From assembly GCA_036924085.1 (NCBI GenBank), contig JAVGWX010000001.1:6360681-6424680 (forward strand): a stretch of 64,000 bases of DNA, given 5' to 3'. The stretch is from Ariolimax columbianus (Eukaryota > Mollusca > Gastropoda > Stylommatophora > Arionidae). The notes below the pieces were generated by a model. That model worked only from the letters and a program-made list of their open reading frames with translations. It was not told the origin of the DNA and did no database searches. The position numbers and the translations under genes were made by a program. Below are positions 22,426-33,540 of the stretch, piece after piece (within the stretch, counting starts at the first letter, position 1; every line of letters begins with the position of its first letter).

Positions 22426-23544
22426 TGCTTCATGTCGAACACAGATTAGCAAAGAAGGTTTATCTGTTAGAGGAGTAACATTGGCAGAGTTTGAGGACCA
22501 AACCAGGATTTCAGGCCAACATCAATAATAGCAGATTTGTTTTCACTTGCACTCGTTCAACATGGCCGTCAACAGGTGTACCTCGTCAAACTAAGAATAG
22601 GCTGGTTAACATGAATGTCAAATATGTATGGATCGGAAATACTGCACGCCACCAAGAGTATCACAATCAAAGTGTAGAGCATTACCAGCAGTTACCTCCG
22701 TGGTACAATTGTGTCATGTGACATGTAGGACAGACATAGAGCAGACGTTGGAAGGAAAACCTGGCATGAAGAATTTCATTTAGTTGGAGAATAAGGATAG
22801 GATACGAAGTTTGTATGTAACATACTACCGGGAAGCAGTGTAGCAGTACAGCTAGACATGTGATAGACTGGCACGATCACGATAGTTGATTACATTGAAG
22901 TACACGAGTTAGAGAAAGGTAAAGCAATGGCAACCTCATCGTACGGACTCTAGATGATGATTAAAAACAGGAATCAGCGGATAGTGTTACAAGTTTAAAG
23001 TTCCAGAGAACCTCTAGACAATAACCTAACACGGGAATCAGTGAAGGCTAAGCTGCAGTTTAGAGTTTCAGTGTAACTCAATAGACTGAGTGCAACATTG
23101 AGCTCGATATATGTATTCCCCATCACAAAATAAGTATGCTCGTCCAGTTAATGCTTACACGTATCTTTGATTTAACGACAACCGCAAGAGTTAAAGTGAG
23201 TATACGGCCCGTAAACCGGGTACATTGCGAAGAGTTCGAGACTAAGACAGAAAAGACAAAACAGCCCTGAATAGTGGGAACTGGTTGATTTTGGCTAGTA
23301 AAGGGATTCAGAGTTGGCCTATTTGCTCTGTCTCAGGATATCTGGAGATCGATTACCTTACTGATAATAACAATCAATCAATTTGTTGTCCCAAACACAC
23401 GTTGAAGGTCTCACGGACAGACGGTGAATTGAATGTGTGTGCCAGACTGGCGGACTCATTGTCATGTAGTTCAAATAATGTATGCCCCACAATCTCTTGC
23501 AGTCACGGACAGGTGGCTAGACTAATGCCCGTCGCATATATTTG
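22426..23544. other. Unrecognised unique DNA
   Basis: Short plus-strand frames at 22491-22721 and 23285-23566 have no recognisable motif. Confidence 0.45.
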
Positions 23545-24268
23545 TGGCTTCAACATTATTTCCTAACATTAATGTGTGTCACATACGCTCGTATACTCAC
23601 TGTCACACGGCTACATTAATGTGTGTCACACACGCTCGTGTACTCAATGTCACATGGCTACATTAATGGGTGTCACATACGCTAGTGTACTCACTGTCAC
23701 ACGGCTACATTAATGTATCACACACGCTCGTGTCTCCACTGTGACACGGCTACATTAATGTAACACACACGCTCGTGTACTCAATGTCACATGACTACAT
23801 TAATGTATCACACACGCTCGTGTACTCAATGTCACATGGCTACATTAATGTATCACACCAGCTCGTGTGTCCACTGTCACACAGCTTCATTAATGTATCA
23901 CACGCGCTCGTGTATCCACTGTCACACGGCTACATTAATGTATCACACACGCTCTTGCGTCCACTGTCACACTGCTACATTAATGTATCACACATGCTCG
24001 TGTGTCCACTGTCACACGGCTACATTAATGTATCACACACGCTCGTGTATTGACTGTTACACGGCTACATTAATGTATCACACACGCTCGTGTGTCCACT
24101 GTCACACGGCTACATTAATGTATCACACACGCTCGTGTGTCCACTGTCACACGGCTACATTAATGTATCACACACGCTCGTGTGTCCACTGTCACACGGC
24201 TACATTAATGTATCACACACGCTCGTGTGTCCACTGTCACACGGCTACATTAATGTATCACACACGTG
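23545..24268. repeat. Minisatellite, 45-bp unit, about 16 copies
   Basis: The core is TCACACGGCTACATTAATGT followed by ATCACACACGCTCGTGTGTC. The last five units are nearly identical, pointing to recent 3' expansion. Cys and His residues in the 173-residue plus frame resemble zinc-finger spacing by accident. Confidence 0.95.
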
Positions 24269-24412
24269 TACCAGAGACGATATATTTGATTGAGCTCTGC
24301 CGCACACGGTAAATGGGTCTGCTCTTTTCTATCGCACTCTACACTCATTCTAAACAAATTCAAGTAACATTAAATATAAACACAATACAACAGATTATTT
24401 AACATTATATAA
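24269..24412. other. Unique insertion or spacer inside the 45-bp array family
   Basis: About 140 bp of unrelated AT-rich DNA separates two blocks of the same repeat family. Confidence 0.6.
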
Positions 24413-24612
24413 TTAATGTGACATTAATGTGTCACACACGCTCATGTATTCTGTCACATGGTAACATTAATGTGTCACACACGCCCGTATACCCACTGTC
24501 ACACGGTAACATTAATGTGTCACACACGCTCGTGTACTCACTGTCACACGGTAACATTAATGCGTGTTACACACGCTCATGTACTCACTGTAACGTGGTT
24601 ACATTAATGTCT
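24413..24612. repeat. Second block of the 45-bp family, about 4.5 copies
   Basis: These units (GGTAACATTAATGTGTCACA) share the ACATTAATGT and ACACGCTC cores with the array at 23545-24268 but are more diverged. Confidence 0.85.
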
Positions 24613-24885
24613 GTGACACAGTCCAAGTTACCTCACGCCCCCCCCCCTCCCATCCCACACCAGTGCAGGCATGTTGGTATGTGACACAGTCCAAGCTACC
24701 TCACGCCCCCCCTCCCACCCCACACCAGTGCAGGCATGTCGGTATGTGACACAGTCCAAGTTAGCTCACCTACCCCCCCCCCCACCCCACACCAGTGCAG
24801 GCATGTCAGTCTGTGACACAGTCAAAGTTAGCTCACGCCCCCCCCCCCCCCCCCCCCCCCACACCAGTGCCAGCATTTCGGTCTG
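24603..24885. repeat. Minisatellite, about 65-68-bp unit with poly-C tracts, 4 copies
   Basis: Each unit has GTGACACAGTCCAAGTTA, a C tract and CACACCAGTGCAGGCATGTC. The C run grows from about 8 to about 22 in the last copy (24838-24860). Confidence 0.9.
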
Positions 24886-25399
24886 TGGGGTGCTAACATT
24901 GTCATAGGCAGAGACCACTGTCCCAGGGAGATAGCTGACTTGGGGAGATAACTTTATCGTAGGGAGATAACACTGTCATGGGGAGATAACTTTACCGGAT
25001 GGAGATATCACTGTTGAGAGACTACACCAGGGTAAGACTTGAGCCTTATGAGGTTGTTTAACCGTGTCCTTTATGATTTGATGGGATTACCTCCTATTGG
25101 TAATATATATGCACAAGTTAACTAGAGCGTCTCACAAATGAAACACTAACTAAATGTATTCAACCACTGACATGACAGGTAGGCATGGTAATATACCTGG
25201 TTTGTCATGCCGTCTATAACCGGTGAGAATAGGCAAATATAGAGGAGAAAATTTACAGATTAATGGAGGAATAAATGGACAGATAATTAGCAAGACAGAC
25301 AAACATATGGACAGATACAGGAACCACAATCAAATGGCAATGTGTAAATCTGATAATCCAGCGAAATGCGGACCCAGTCTGTTTTACATGTTGTTATTA
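24886..25399. other. Spacer with short GGGAGATAAC repeats
   Basis: 24927-25010 repeats GGGAGATAAC (or GATAGC, GATATC) four to five times at about 20-bp spacing. The rest is unrecognised. Confidence 0.55.
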
Positions 25400-25680
25400 G
25401 CTTGCCGTTGTTTGTTTGTTTTTTTGTGTGTTGTTTTGGTGTTCGCCTTATTTCTCTATTCCCCAAAGCGGTGTGTGTTGCACTTCGGTTTTTATTTTGC
25501 GCCTGACGGCCCGGTTCGTCCGACTTTGGCATAGATTTTATGTAAGGGTCTGCTTCCTCCTGCACTTTCTAAGGGTTTTCTTCCCCGGGGTAACGACCGG
25601 TGCTGTGATGGGGAACGAACCACCCACCTTCGGTTTGTGAGTCGTGTCACTTAACCACTAGCCCAGGCCGTCCCCCCTTG
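25400..25680 (-). mobile_element. tRNA-derived SINE
   Basis: On the minus strand GGCTAGTGGTTAAG (an A box, near 25655) and GGTGGTTCGTTCCCC (a B box, near 25612) lie about 40 bp apart. That is the internal pol III promoter layout of a tRNA. It is followed by about 200 bp of non-tRNA body ending in an A-rich stretch (CACAAAAAAACAAACAAAC, near 25420-25405). This is the layout of a tRNA-derived SINE, which depends on a LINE partner for mobility. No target-site duplication was seen. Confidence 0.65.
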
Positions 25681-26270
25681 CCATTGTATTGTGGGCATCG
25701 ACAAACACAAATAACTGACTATACATCATTTGCCAATGTTGTACTATACATACAAGCATGGGTACACACAGGTAAGCACGCATAAATGCAGTAAAATTAA
25801 CAGAGATCTTACCTTTAAATATTTGGATTTATCGATGAATATCGAAACGGCATGGCTGAGCCACATCATCGGTAACTTCAAGCATTCTCATTCTTTGTAC
25901 CGAAGTGGATTTTGATGGGGAGCATACACGCTGCTGTTCCCGCTGATGGCCCTAAATATGTGGTTGGTGGGGTTAAGGGTGACTAATGATGACGGTGAAT
26001 GTGGCTTCTGGCATGTATGTCTACGTTCAAAGTGTGAGCCATGTACAACTCGACGTTGTACTGCACTGATCCTGTCTCACGCTCTATTGCATGACTGAAA
26101 CATGTATGAAGTCTTTCTAGGTCCCGTATGTTGATGGTAGATGTGGTAAAATCGTCATGGCTCCTCGGAACTGCTAGCTCATCAATCGACATAGCACACT
26201 GCCGTACGGTTTTAGGTCTCATTGATGTCACGATAGAGAGAGAGACTTGGCACTTTCTGGTTTCTATCCC
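25681..26270. other. Unrecognised unique DNA
   Basis: A minus frame at 25983-26297 and a plus frame at 26128-26328 overlap, and neither has a recognised motif. Confidence 0.4.
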
Positions 26271-26271
26271 G

Positions 26272-26420
26272 GATGGAAAGGACATCGATAGACTCACAAG
26301 GCCTGTTTCTAGAACCGACCGTATCTGATCTTCTAGTCTCTGACCGGGGTGGAAAGGACATCGATAGACTCACCAGACTTGTTTCTAGAACCCACATGAG
26401 CTGATCGCTAGTGGGAGCTG
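26272..26420. repeat. Direct duplication, 76 bp, 2 copies
   Basis: GGAAAGGACATCGATAGACT occurs at 26275 and 26351 with similar flanks. Confidence 0.85.
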
Positions 26421-26784
26421 ATTGATACAACTACAATATAGGAAAGCAATGACGTTATTCACATTGACGTCTTTCGTTTTTCTCAAAGACGTTCTGTGTA
26501 ACACGCCATTTTGGTTTAGTCTATTTACTTTTCAACTTTTTCAGACTTTACTAAAATCAATCCTTTTCCAAGACGCAAATGCATCCTTAATTTGTTCGAT
26601 GACCTCTATAATTATTGTGTCTTCGTCATACGGCAGAGACGTATATTCTTTCAGGGATGCCTCTTATGCGTTCTTTATTTCACATGCCATCTTCAGTTAG
26701 AGCCTCAGCATGCGACCCAACAGTATTTGCAACAGATTCAGACGTCTCTTCGAATTCTAATTCTCTTGCCATGTCAACAACATT
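26421..26784. other. Unrecognised unique DNA
   Basis: Overlapping plus frames (26422-26806) have hydrophobic content but no recognised motif. Confidence 0.4.
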
Positions 26785-27018
26785 TGGTGTGAGTTTCTTC
26801 TACTGAATCCTGGAAACCTTCCTAAACAGTTCATGAGTATGGGAATGAGTTTCTTCTACTGAATCCTGGAAAACTTCATAAATAGTCTATGATTATCTCC
26901 CATGGATTCTTGAAAACATTAAGGAACAATCCATGAGTATGTGAATGAGTTTCTTCAACTGGATTCTGAACATGTCCAAAAGTAGTCAATGAGTGTGGGA
27001 ATGCGTCTCTTCCAAAAA
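26785..27018. repeat. Minisatellite, about 57-bp unit, about 4 diverged copies
   Basis: GAGTTTCTTCTACTGAATCC and CATGAGTATGGGAATGAG recur with substitutions. It borders the Tigger-like fragment. Confidence 0.75.
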
Positions 27019-27022
27019 AACT

Positions 27023-27285
27023 TCAAATGCATTTCTTTAATTTCTGTCTCGCATCTATAATTGTTTTAATGCCGTCCAAAATAGCGAAGCATTCCCAGAA
27101 ATCTGCTAATTCATTTCGCATTGATCCTTCAGGAAAATCACCCTCTAAAACAGTTTGATCCTCGAGAAAAGTCATTCTTAGAAAAGATTTGAATGCTGAA
27201 ATGACACTTTGATCCATTGGCTGCACTAACCAAGTTGCGGATGCAGGCAAAATGGCAAATGACATTTGTTTGAATGACTCAGTCG
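27023..27285 (-). pseudogene. Tigger/pogo-like DDE transposase C-terminal fragment
   Basis: The minus frame reads ILPASATWLVQPMDQSVISA and then FKSFLRMTF. This is the conserved block after the second catalytic acid in Tigger/pogo and jerky-type DDE transposases (LPP-TTS-QPMDQ-VI--FK). It is followed by LADFWECFAILDGIKTII, which fits their FW-xx-xI-DAI-NI helix. The N-terminal HTH domains and the first catalytic aspartates are missing, and upstream (27290-27430) the frame is lost. Only about 80 residues of a protein normally near 500 remain. This is a dead DNA transposon, and no terminal inverted repeats were found. Confidence 0.7.
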
Positions 27286-27436
27286 TGGGAATATGTCGGA
27301 CTGGATCGAAAGAGCAGTCGACTCGTCAAATTTTTTGGTTATGGTTACAATTGAAAAGGGTCGAAAGATCGAATAGTCGAAACGTGGAACGTTGGAAGGT
27401 GTCGGAGGTATATCTGTTCTTGGCCACATTCATACA

Positions 27437-27532
27437 TAATTTAGTTTGGTTTAGTTTGGTTTAGTTTGGTTTAGTTTGGTTTAGTTTGGTTTAGTTTGGT
27501 TTAGTTTAGTTTAGTTTGGTTTAGTTTGGTCG
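27437..27532. repeat. 10-bp tandem repeat, about 9.5 copies
   Basis: TTTAGTTTGG is repeated with one TTTAGTTTAG variant. It is not a telomeric unit. Confidence 0.95.
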
Positions 27533-28018
27533 AAGAATCAACGTCATTGCTCGCGGCTTAACCCATAAGTGATCTGTTCTTCTCCATATTTGTGGAGATT
27601 TTCAGCCACAATAGACCGGCGAGGATCAATTCATATATTCCTGAATTTACGCATTAAGGTTTATGTGTGTGTGTGTGTGCGCGCGTGTATATGTGTATGT
27701 ATGTGTGTGTGTGTGTACACACACATGTGCAAATCCCCTTCAGACATCTTCATAGATCTTTCACAAGTACATCCACACAAATGCACAGATATTTGCATAC
27801 ATAAGTACTAGTGTTTAAGAAAACTAGAGACAGCCTTAAATATTTTTGCTAAACAGACTTGTCCAAAATAGAGAGGCTTCGGTCTGATTAAAGTTTTCGA
27901 ACTACTTGAGTTGGGTCATGATCCAGGCAGTCGAAATGTGAACTTTTTCAGCCCTTGGGAGAAGAATAAGTCGGTAATCTAGTTTCGCTGGGACACGGTG
28001 AGATGGAACAGCGAGAAT
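27533..28018. other. Unique spacer with short TG tract
   Basis: A (TG)n stretch lies at about 27662-27716. Nothing else was recognised. Confidence 0.45.
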
Positions 28019-28106
28019 AATGGTTTACGGGTGGACAACTTAGACGATATACGTTTGTTTGGAATGGTTTACGGGTGGACAACTTAGACGATATACGTTT
28101 GTTTGG
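28019..28106. repeat. Perfect direct duplication, 44 bp, 2 copies
   Basis: TGGTTTACGGGTGGACAACT begins at 28021 and again at 28065, and the two copies are identical, so the duplication is recent. Confidence 0.95.
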
Positions 28107-28254
28107 AATGCCAAGTTTAAAATGTCAGACGTGAAACGATTAGTTTACATCACCAGGTTTAAACTGTAAAAAGCACCTGATTGGATAGCAACGTCTGGTA
28201 CGTCATTAACGAAGTAGAAGACATCCTGATCAATCCTAGTTGATTGAGACATAT

Positions 28255-28385
28255 TGTATTAATAGACTGTCTAAGATAGATTACGTCCCACGCACTAATA
28301 GACAATTTGAGATGGATTATGTCATTTGTGTCAAAAGACTGTTTGAGATAGATTGTGCCATTTGTGTCAATAACAAATAGACATA
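28255..28385. repeat. Short repeat, about 45-bp unit, 3 diverged copies
   Basis: TAATAGACTGTCTAAGATAG, AATAGACAATTTGAGATGG and AAAGACTGTTTGAGATAG are each followed by a TGTCATTTGTG-like half. A related CATTTGTGTAAATAACATCT recurs at 28903. Confidence 0.65.
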
Positions 28386-28399
28386 CATAGATTTATAAT

Positions 28400-28780
28400 A
28401 ACTTAACTTAACGGCTTTATACTGGTTTAGAAGACTCTGCGTAGTCTGTATACAACCAGTTTCATTTACATTTCCTTCCTCTAAAAGCTATGCGCATACA
28501 ATATATTCGTAAATGCATTAATTGTCCCTACCTCACTACCTCTGGCAATGTATTCCAAGCATTCACTACTCTAAGAAATGATATACCCATATCTGCAAAT
28601 ATCACCTGCAACCTAAGATTGATATCTATTATCTTACTATCTAAATAATATGACCCATCATTGTGACCTATCTGAACTTTGTTTCCTTTAGTGTTCCCAT
28701 TAGACTCTTGTATTTTTGAATAATTATGTATGTACCATTCTCTCGTTATATCATTTGCCCCTACCAATACCACAACATGA
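28400..28780 (-). pseudogene. Non-LTR retrotransposon 3'-terminal fragment
   Basis: The minus frame (28773-28528) ends in ISFLRVVNAWNTLPEVV. This resembles the C-terminal signature of many LINE reverse transcriptases (F-xRVVN-WN-LP--VV), preceded by the usual variable region. A short AT-rich 3' part follows towards 28400. Only about 80 residues remain, so the clade cannot be told. It could be CR1-, Rex- or RTE-like. Confidence 0.5.
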
Positions 28781-30334
28781 CTGTTTGCTCTGTCATCTAT
28801 CCTCTTTATTTTCCCCTATACGTCTTCAATGTTTGTTCCCCCAATATCCATTTTTTCTAACATTCAATGTGGGTCATTAACATAGAACATAGATCGATTG
28901 AGTCATTTGTGTAAATAACATCTAGACATAGCACTCCGGGCAAATCTATTGGTGCTAAGTCACTCTCAGCAAATGACGACGAGTGTAGTTACTAATGGTT
29001 CAAGTAGCTCGATCGTTTTACACACTCCGTCCTCTCAGACGCCACTCTGCGAAAGACGCGCCTATGATTTCCAAATCTTGCAATCTGTGCTTTATCGGTC
29101 CATCAAATGCAGCGTCCTCAACAAAAAGATGGGCCTTGGCCAACTTCAAAACGTCTCCTCTATCCATGCCAATATCTTCACAAAGTATGCCCTTGCGGCT
29201 AGGATACCAGCTTTCATTCCCGCAAACTCCAATAGGGCCAGGACAGCAGATCGACCCAAGTTCACGGAATTTCTAGGTCCCTATGTCTACTATCAACTGA
29301 TGGCACAACCAGCCACCTTCTCAATCAAAGTTAGAGAGTATTAGACGATTAGTCGTAGCGTCTTTCAGTTATGACTGATCAGAGAACGACAAGACCTTGG
29401 CGCGGTAAGCAAAACTCTCTTTCTGAGTTGTTTTTTGTGTGGTTTCCTTTCTTTTTGCAGCATTGTCGTTTCACTACTCCGGGTAGCAAGAGCTTCTTTC
29501 CACCACGCATGAGTTGACATCTCCATTTGAACCGGTCTCCAACTTTGTTTTTTCCTAGGAGGTCAGACTGAGAATCAGAGTCCTGCCTACACACATATTA
29601 TCTCAGTTATAGTCGTCTGACTGTTCTCTTGCGATCCGCCAACTGTCCACCGTCATTAAAGAGTTTCCAGATGGCCACCTCAGAGCCACAGTCACTGCCT
29701 CCATCTTCATTCTGGTACTGGACGCTGTTGTAAAGTATGCACCACTTCTTTCGACGGCAATCCTTCCTCTCATGTTGAGTAGCCATATTGACTAAAGGAT
29801 GTTAACCCTGAGACAAAATCTGCATCCTATGCTATCTCCAGTCGTCTCGATGAATGTCTTGCCACTGGCAAAAGGTAGCTTAGGCTCTGTGAGTGAGGTT
29901 GACAAAAGGCGCAGTTTCTTCCTCACTTTAATCCAAATCACCGCGCAAGTCACCCATTTCAGCGGACACAGCAAGAGATACGACTGTCCACACGGCTGAA
30001 CAAAGAGAATGGTCTTCATCACTTGTGATGGACAACTATTATGTTATCTCCTTTAGTGAACATGACTGCTACATCACGTCTGTGTCGGTGTCATGCCCAT
30101 TGTTTTGTGCTTTAGGTGTTTTCGGTGTGTGTTGTCCCCAACGAAGACATTGCGACTGTAACGTGTTGCGTTTTGTTTCTGTTCTGGGCCTGAACCTTTA
30201 CAATATATGTTTCTAACGGTTCATCTGGCTGTAGTGTAATTAGTGGTTCTCCAGTCAGCTTACCCCTATGATGAACACTGTATCGATCACCATCTTGTTT
30301 GGTCACAGTACTGTCCTCAAAGGGAACCAGAATG
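28781..30334. other. Unrecognised, probably decayed mobile DNA
   Basis: On the minus strand about 29276-29060 reads a protein-like open stretch (DRGDVLKLAKAHLF then AAFDGPIKHRLQDLE). 30022-29792 and 29594-29379 give further short minus frames. Together they suggest one old minus-strand coding element, but I cannot name it. 29790-29870 weakly resembles 7676-7760. Confidence 0.35.
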
Positions 30335-30735
30335 TGAGGTGAAAGGCTTGATCAGTATGTGTTCTTGTAGCTCGTTTCCATCTTGATCAGTATGTGTTCT
30401 TGTAGCTCGCTCTCACCTTGATCAGTATGTCTTCTTGTAGCTCGCTCCCACCTTGATCAGTATGTGTTCTTGTAGCTCGCTCCCACTTTGATCAACATGT
30501 TCTTCTTGACCTTTATTACTGGTCGTTCCCACATTGCTCAGTCTGTTTCTCGTAGCCTTGATTACTGGTCGTTCCCACATTGATCAGTCTGTTTCTCGTA
30601 ACCTTGATTGCTGGTCGTTCCCACATTGATCAGTCTGTTTCTCGTAACCTTGATTACTGGTCGTTCCCACATTGATCAGTCTGTTTCTCGTACCCTTTAT
30701 TACCCCTCGTTCCCACCTTGATCAGTATGTTGAGT
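30335..30735. repeat. Minisatellite, 35-bp changing to 46-bp unit, about 10 copies
   Basis: The first units are CTTGATCAGTATGTGTTCTT then GTAGCTCGCTCCCAC (35 bp). From about 30490 the units lengthen to 46 bp (ATTGATCAGTCTGTTTCTCG, then TAACCTTGATTACTGG). The two types share the TTGATCAGT core, so one grew from the other. Confidence 0.85.
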
Positions 30736-31454
30736 TCGACAGGCGATCCATAAACATTCTGAGTGACGCAGCTCATCCACAGCAACAAAGTGCTAAGTGA
30801 TGACCTAGTGTTGATACAGCACAAATATATCCTCCTGAGCCTTCAAAGATCACAGAAAATGGCTTACATACTATACATTAGCAGAAATTCAAGGTGAAAA
30901 AAATGGCCCTAAATTGGCAAATCATTCAGTGAAACACCCCAAATTCAGTGAAAAGTTGCGTTTCTGACTGTTGATGTGGCCCCATACCCCGGTTGGAATA
31001 ATCACAAAAGACAGACAGACGGGAACACATTAGCGGTCAAGAGCCAACAATGTGGACTCTGGATTGTTTACAATGTAGTGCAGCAGGTGGAGAGAAATAC
31101 TTAGGCAGAGCGCAAGCCATGGTGTAAGAGCATCTAGCTTTTTCTTGTTCCTCTTCTTCTTGTTCTTCTTCTTCTTTGTTTTCTTTTTCTTCTCTTCTAC
31201 TTCTTTTTCTACTTCTTCTTTTTCTTGTTCTTCTTCTCTATCTGCTGATTCTGTTTATTTACTCCTGTTTTTGGAAATACTATGATGAACAAAGCAATGA
31301 TACACTACTCACAGCTGACTTAGGTGAAATTATTGCAATCTGCTATTATTCCCTTTCTTGCACGCCACATAATACATCAATCAAAAATCATTATTTGTGA
31401 TGCTCTGTCTCGTTGACAAGAAATTGTCCCTTGTCACAGTCTAAATTTCCGAAT
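30736..31454. other. Spacer with CTT-rich tract
   Basis: 31140-31245 is an imperfect TTC/TTCTTG tract. No gene was recognised. Confidence 0.5.
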
Positions 31455-31802
31455 ATTCTTCTTCTTCTTCTTCTTCTTCTTCTTCGTACGCAGTCAGACA
31501 GTAACCATTATTTTTTCGAAAAAAGCGGCGGTCATCCTGAGGCTGTCGACACTGCCATAGAGCTTGTCTTGCAGTTCCACTGGTGATGGCCACATCTGCT
31601 CTCTCTGATCTTCGTATGTCGGGCAGTTCTGCAGCAGATGTTCAGCGGTCATTTTACCGGTACCGCACGGGAATTCGTCGGTACCACCTATCTTTAATTT
31701 GTTGAATAGGTGGTACCTCAGTCTATTGTGTCCAGTGCGAAGTCTGAAGACAACGACCTGCTCTCTTCTGTTCAACTGGTAATAGGCATCGTGTTTTGGA
31801 TA
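31455..31802 (-). mobile_element. I-group LINE, severely 5'-truncated copy with (GAA)n tail
   Basis: The minus strand encodes about 105 residues matching the C-terminus of the LINE at 54842-56732 with few differences (HDAYYQLNRREQVVVFRLRT). This includes the terminal Cys-His cluster (here PCGTGKMTAEHLLQNC, with the two upstream cysteines lost). The 3' end is the same (GAA)n tail, on the plus strand (CTT)n at 31455-31483. TCCGAAT at 31448-31454 and 31803-31809 is a likely 7-bp target-site duplication. The copy is dead on arrival. Confidence 0.85.
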
Positions 31803-31809
31803 TCCGAAT

Positions 31810-32133
31810 CTTAAAACAGCCAATCATAGAGGAAGGTTGTTTTATTAAGCGTGCAGTCTGCTTCTTTTGCGTAGTGACCATCTTCACAAATACCTCAATA
31901 ACATTTCTAACACTTTTGCGGTTCTCGTAATATTTGTCCATGCAGATTGCTTACAAAATCTCCATAATTCTGTTACGTTTGACAGCTTTGATCTGACCGC
32001 TGTAAGGACTTGATGCATGCGGCTTTCTTGAATGTTGATTAAGTATGGAGCATTCAAACCGATGCATATACAGCTAGCTCCGACTCTCTTATGTTACTGG
32101 AGCAGCTCATGTTCAGTGATCTTATGACAGCTA
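31810..32133. other. Unique spacer
   Basis: Nothing was recognised. Confidence 0.4.
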
Positions 32134-32301
32134 AGTACTCATCCGGGGAGTGGGGAGTGGTGGAAAGAGGATATTATACAGATACTCCAAGTACTCATCC
32201 GGGGAGTGGGGAGTGGGGGAAAGATGATATGATACAGATACTCCAAGTACTCATCCGGGGAGTGGGACAGTGGTGGAAAGAGGATATGATACAGATACTC
32301 T
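32134..32301. repeat. Minisatellite, 56-bp unit, 3 copies
   Basis: AGTACTCATCCGGGGAGTGG starts at 32134, 32190 and 32246. Confidence 0.9.
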
Positions 32302-32661
32302 GCAAGTATCTTCAAACAGCGTCATCATTGATGTCTTTTCCTGGAGCTGCTTTTCCGAACCGCTCATCCTGGCGCACTGCCAGCACCGCAGATCTGAGAA
32401 TCATTGATGCGACGCAGAAAAAGCGAACTGCACGAAAGGATAGAACGCAGAAACAGCGCAATTACTGAGGCCCTCCACATGTGCCCGACCTGAGGTACAA
32501 ATGTCCTGTTCAAATCGGTGCTATATTTGCTTGTAATTGGCACCTAATTATTAGAGTTCTTTTATGTTTCGCTATCTCCTCCGTATTATTCCTTTGTGTT
32601 CGCCCTGAAGAGGACGTCTGTGACATTGATTCGTAGTTTACAGGGATGCTGCGATTATTGT
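32302..32661. other. Unique spacer
   Basis: The plus frame 32091-32468 begins in the 56-bp repeat. No domain was recognised. Confidence 0.4.
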
Positions 32662-32818
32662 GCCGTTCGTTCCGACACATCCGATTTCGGCAAGGTTGTT
32701 TGGGAAGAGGTTTGCCTTCCGCTTCGATCCATTATCTCTTAGCCAGGAGGCATGGTTGCAGTCGGTTTCTAGAGTTACCACTTTGAGGTGGAATAGGGTC
32801 ATGGTCAGCGGCCACGGG
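32662..32818 (+). repeat. Dispersed repeat, copy 2
   Basis: This is the partner of 10451-10620 in the same orientation (ACATCCGATTTCG, AGGTTTGCCTTCC, ATCTCTTAGCCAG blocks). The family is unknown. Confidence 0.6.
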
Positions 32819-32874
32819 TTTCAGTTTTGCAATTATTCGAATTTTCCCTACATTTAATTGTAATCTTCGTTCGG

Positions 32875-33540
32875 TTTCTTAAGGATGGTCATGAATGCAT
32901 TTTGGCTCTTTAGGCTGAGACAAATAGTCATGCATGTGCTTTGGCTCTTTAGGCTAGGAACGGTAGTCATAACCGTGTTTTGGCTCTTCAGGCTGTGAAA
33001 GGTGATCATAAATGTGTTTTGGCTCTTTAGGTTGAGAACGGTAATCATAAATGTGGTGTGGCTCTTTAGGCTGAGACCGTTAATCATAAATGTGTGTTGG
33101 CTCTTTGGGCTGAGACCGGTAATCATAAATGTGTTCCCGCTCTTTGGGCTGAGACCGGTAATTATAAATGTGTTTTGGCTCTTTGAGCTGAGAACGGTAA
33201 TCATAAATGTGTTTTGGCTCTTTGGGCTGAGAACGGTAATCATAAATGTGTTTTGGCTCTTTGGGCTGAGAACGGTAATCATAAATGTGTTTTGGCTCTT
33301 TGGGCTGAGAACGGTAATCATAAATGTGTTTTGGCTCTTTGAGCTGAGAACGGTAATCATAAATGTGTTTTGGCTCTTTGGGCTGAGAACGGTAATCATA
33401 AATGTGTTTTGGCTCTTTGAGCTGAGAACGGTAATCATAAATGTGTTTTGGCTCTTTGGGCTGAGAACGGTAATTATAAATGTGTTTTGGCTCTTTGAGC
33501 TGAGAAGGATGGTCATAAATGTGCTTCCGCTCTTTAGGAT
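32875..33540. repeat. Minisatellite, 39-bp unit, about 17 copies
   Basis: The unit is GGTAATCATAAATGTGTTTT then GGCTCTTTGGGCTGAGAAC. The outer units are diverged and the central eight are almost identical, the usual pattern of internal turnover. The 13-residue period opens frames on both strands (183 residues plus, 220 and 154 minus), which I reject as genes. Confidence 0.95.

Noticed and set aside
23791..24312. Cys/His-rich 173-residue frame resembling zinc fingers
   Set aside because: The C and H spacing does not fit C2H2 fingers and derives from the 45-bp unit. The other strand and frames are also open.
27437..27532. Telomere-like TTTAGTTTGG tract
   Set aside because: The 10-bp unit is not a TTAGGG-type telomere and is short and internal.
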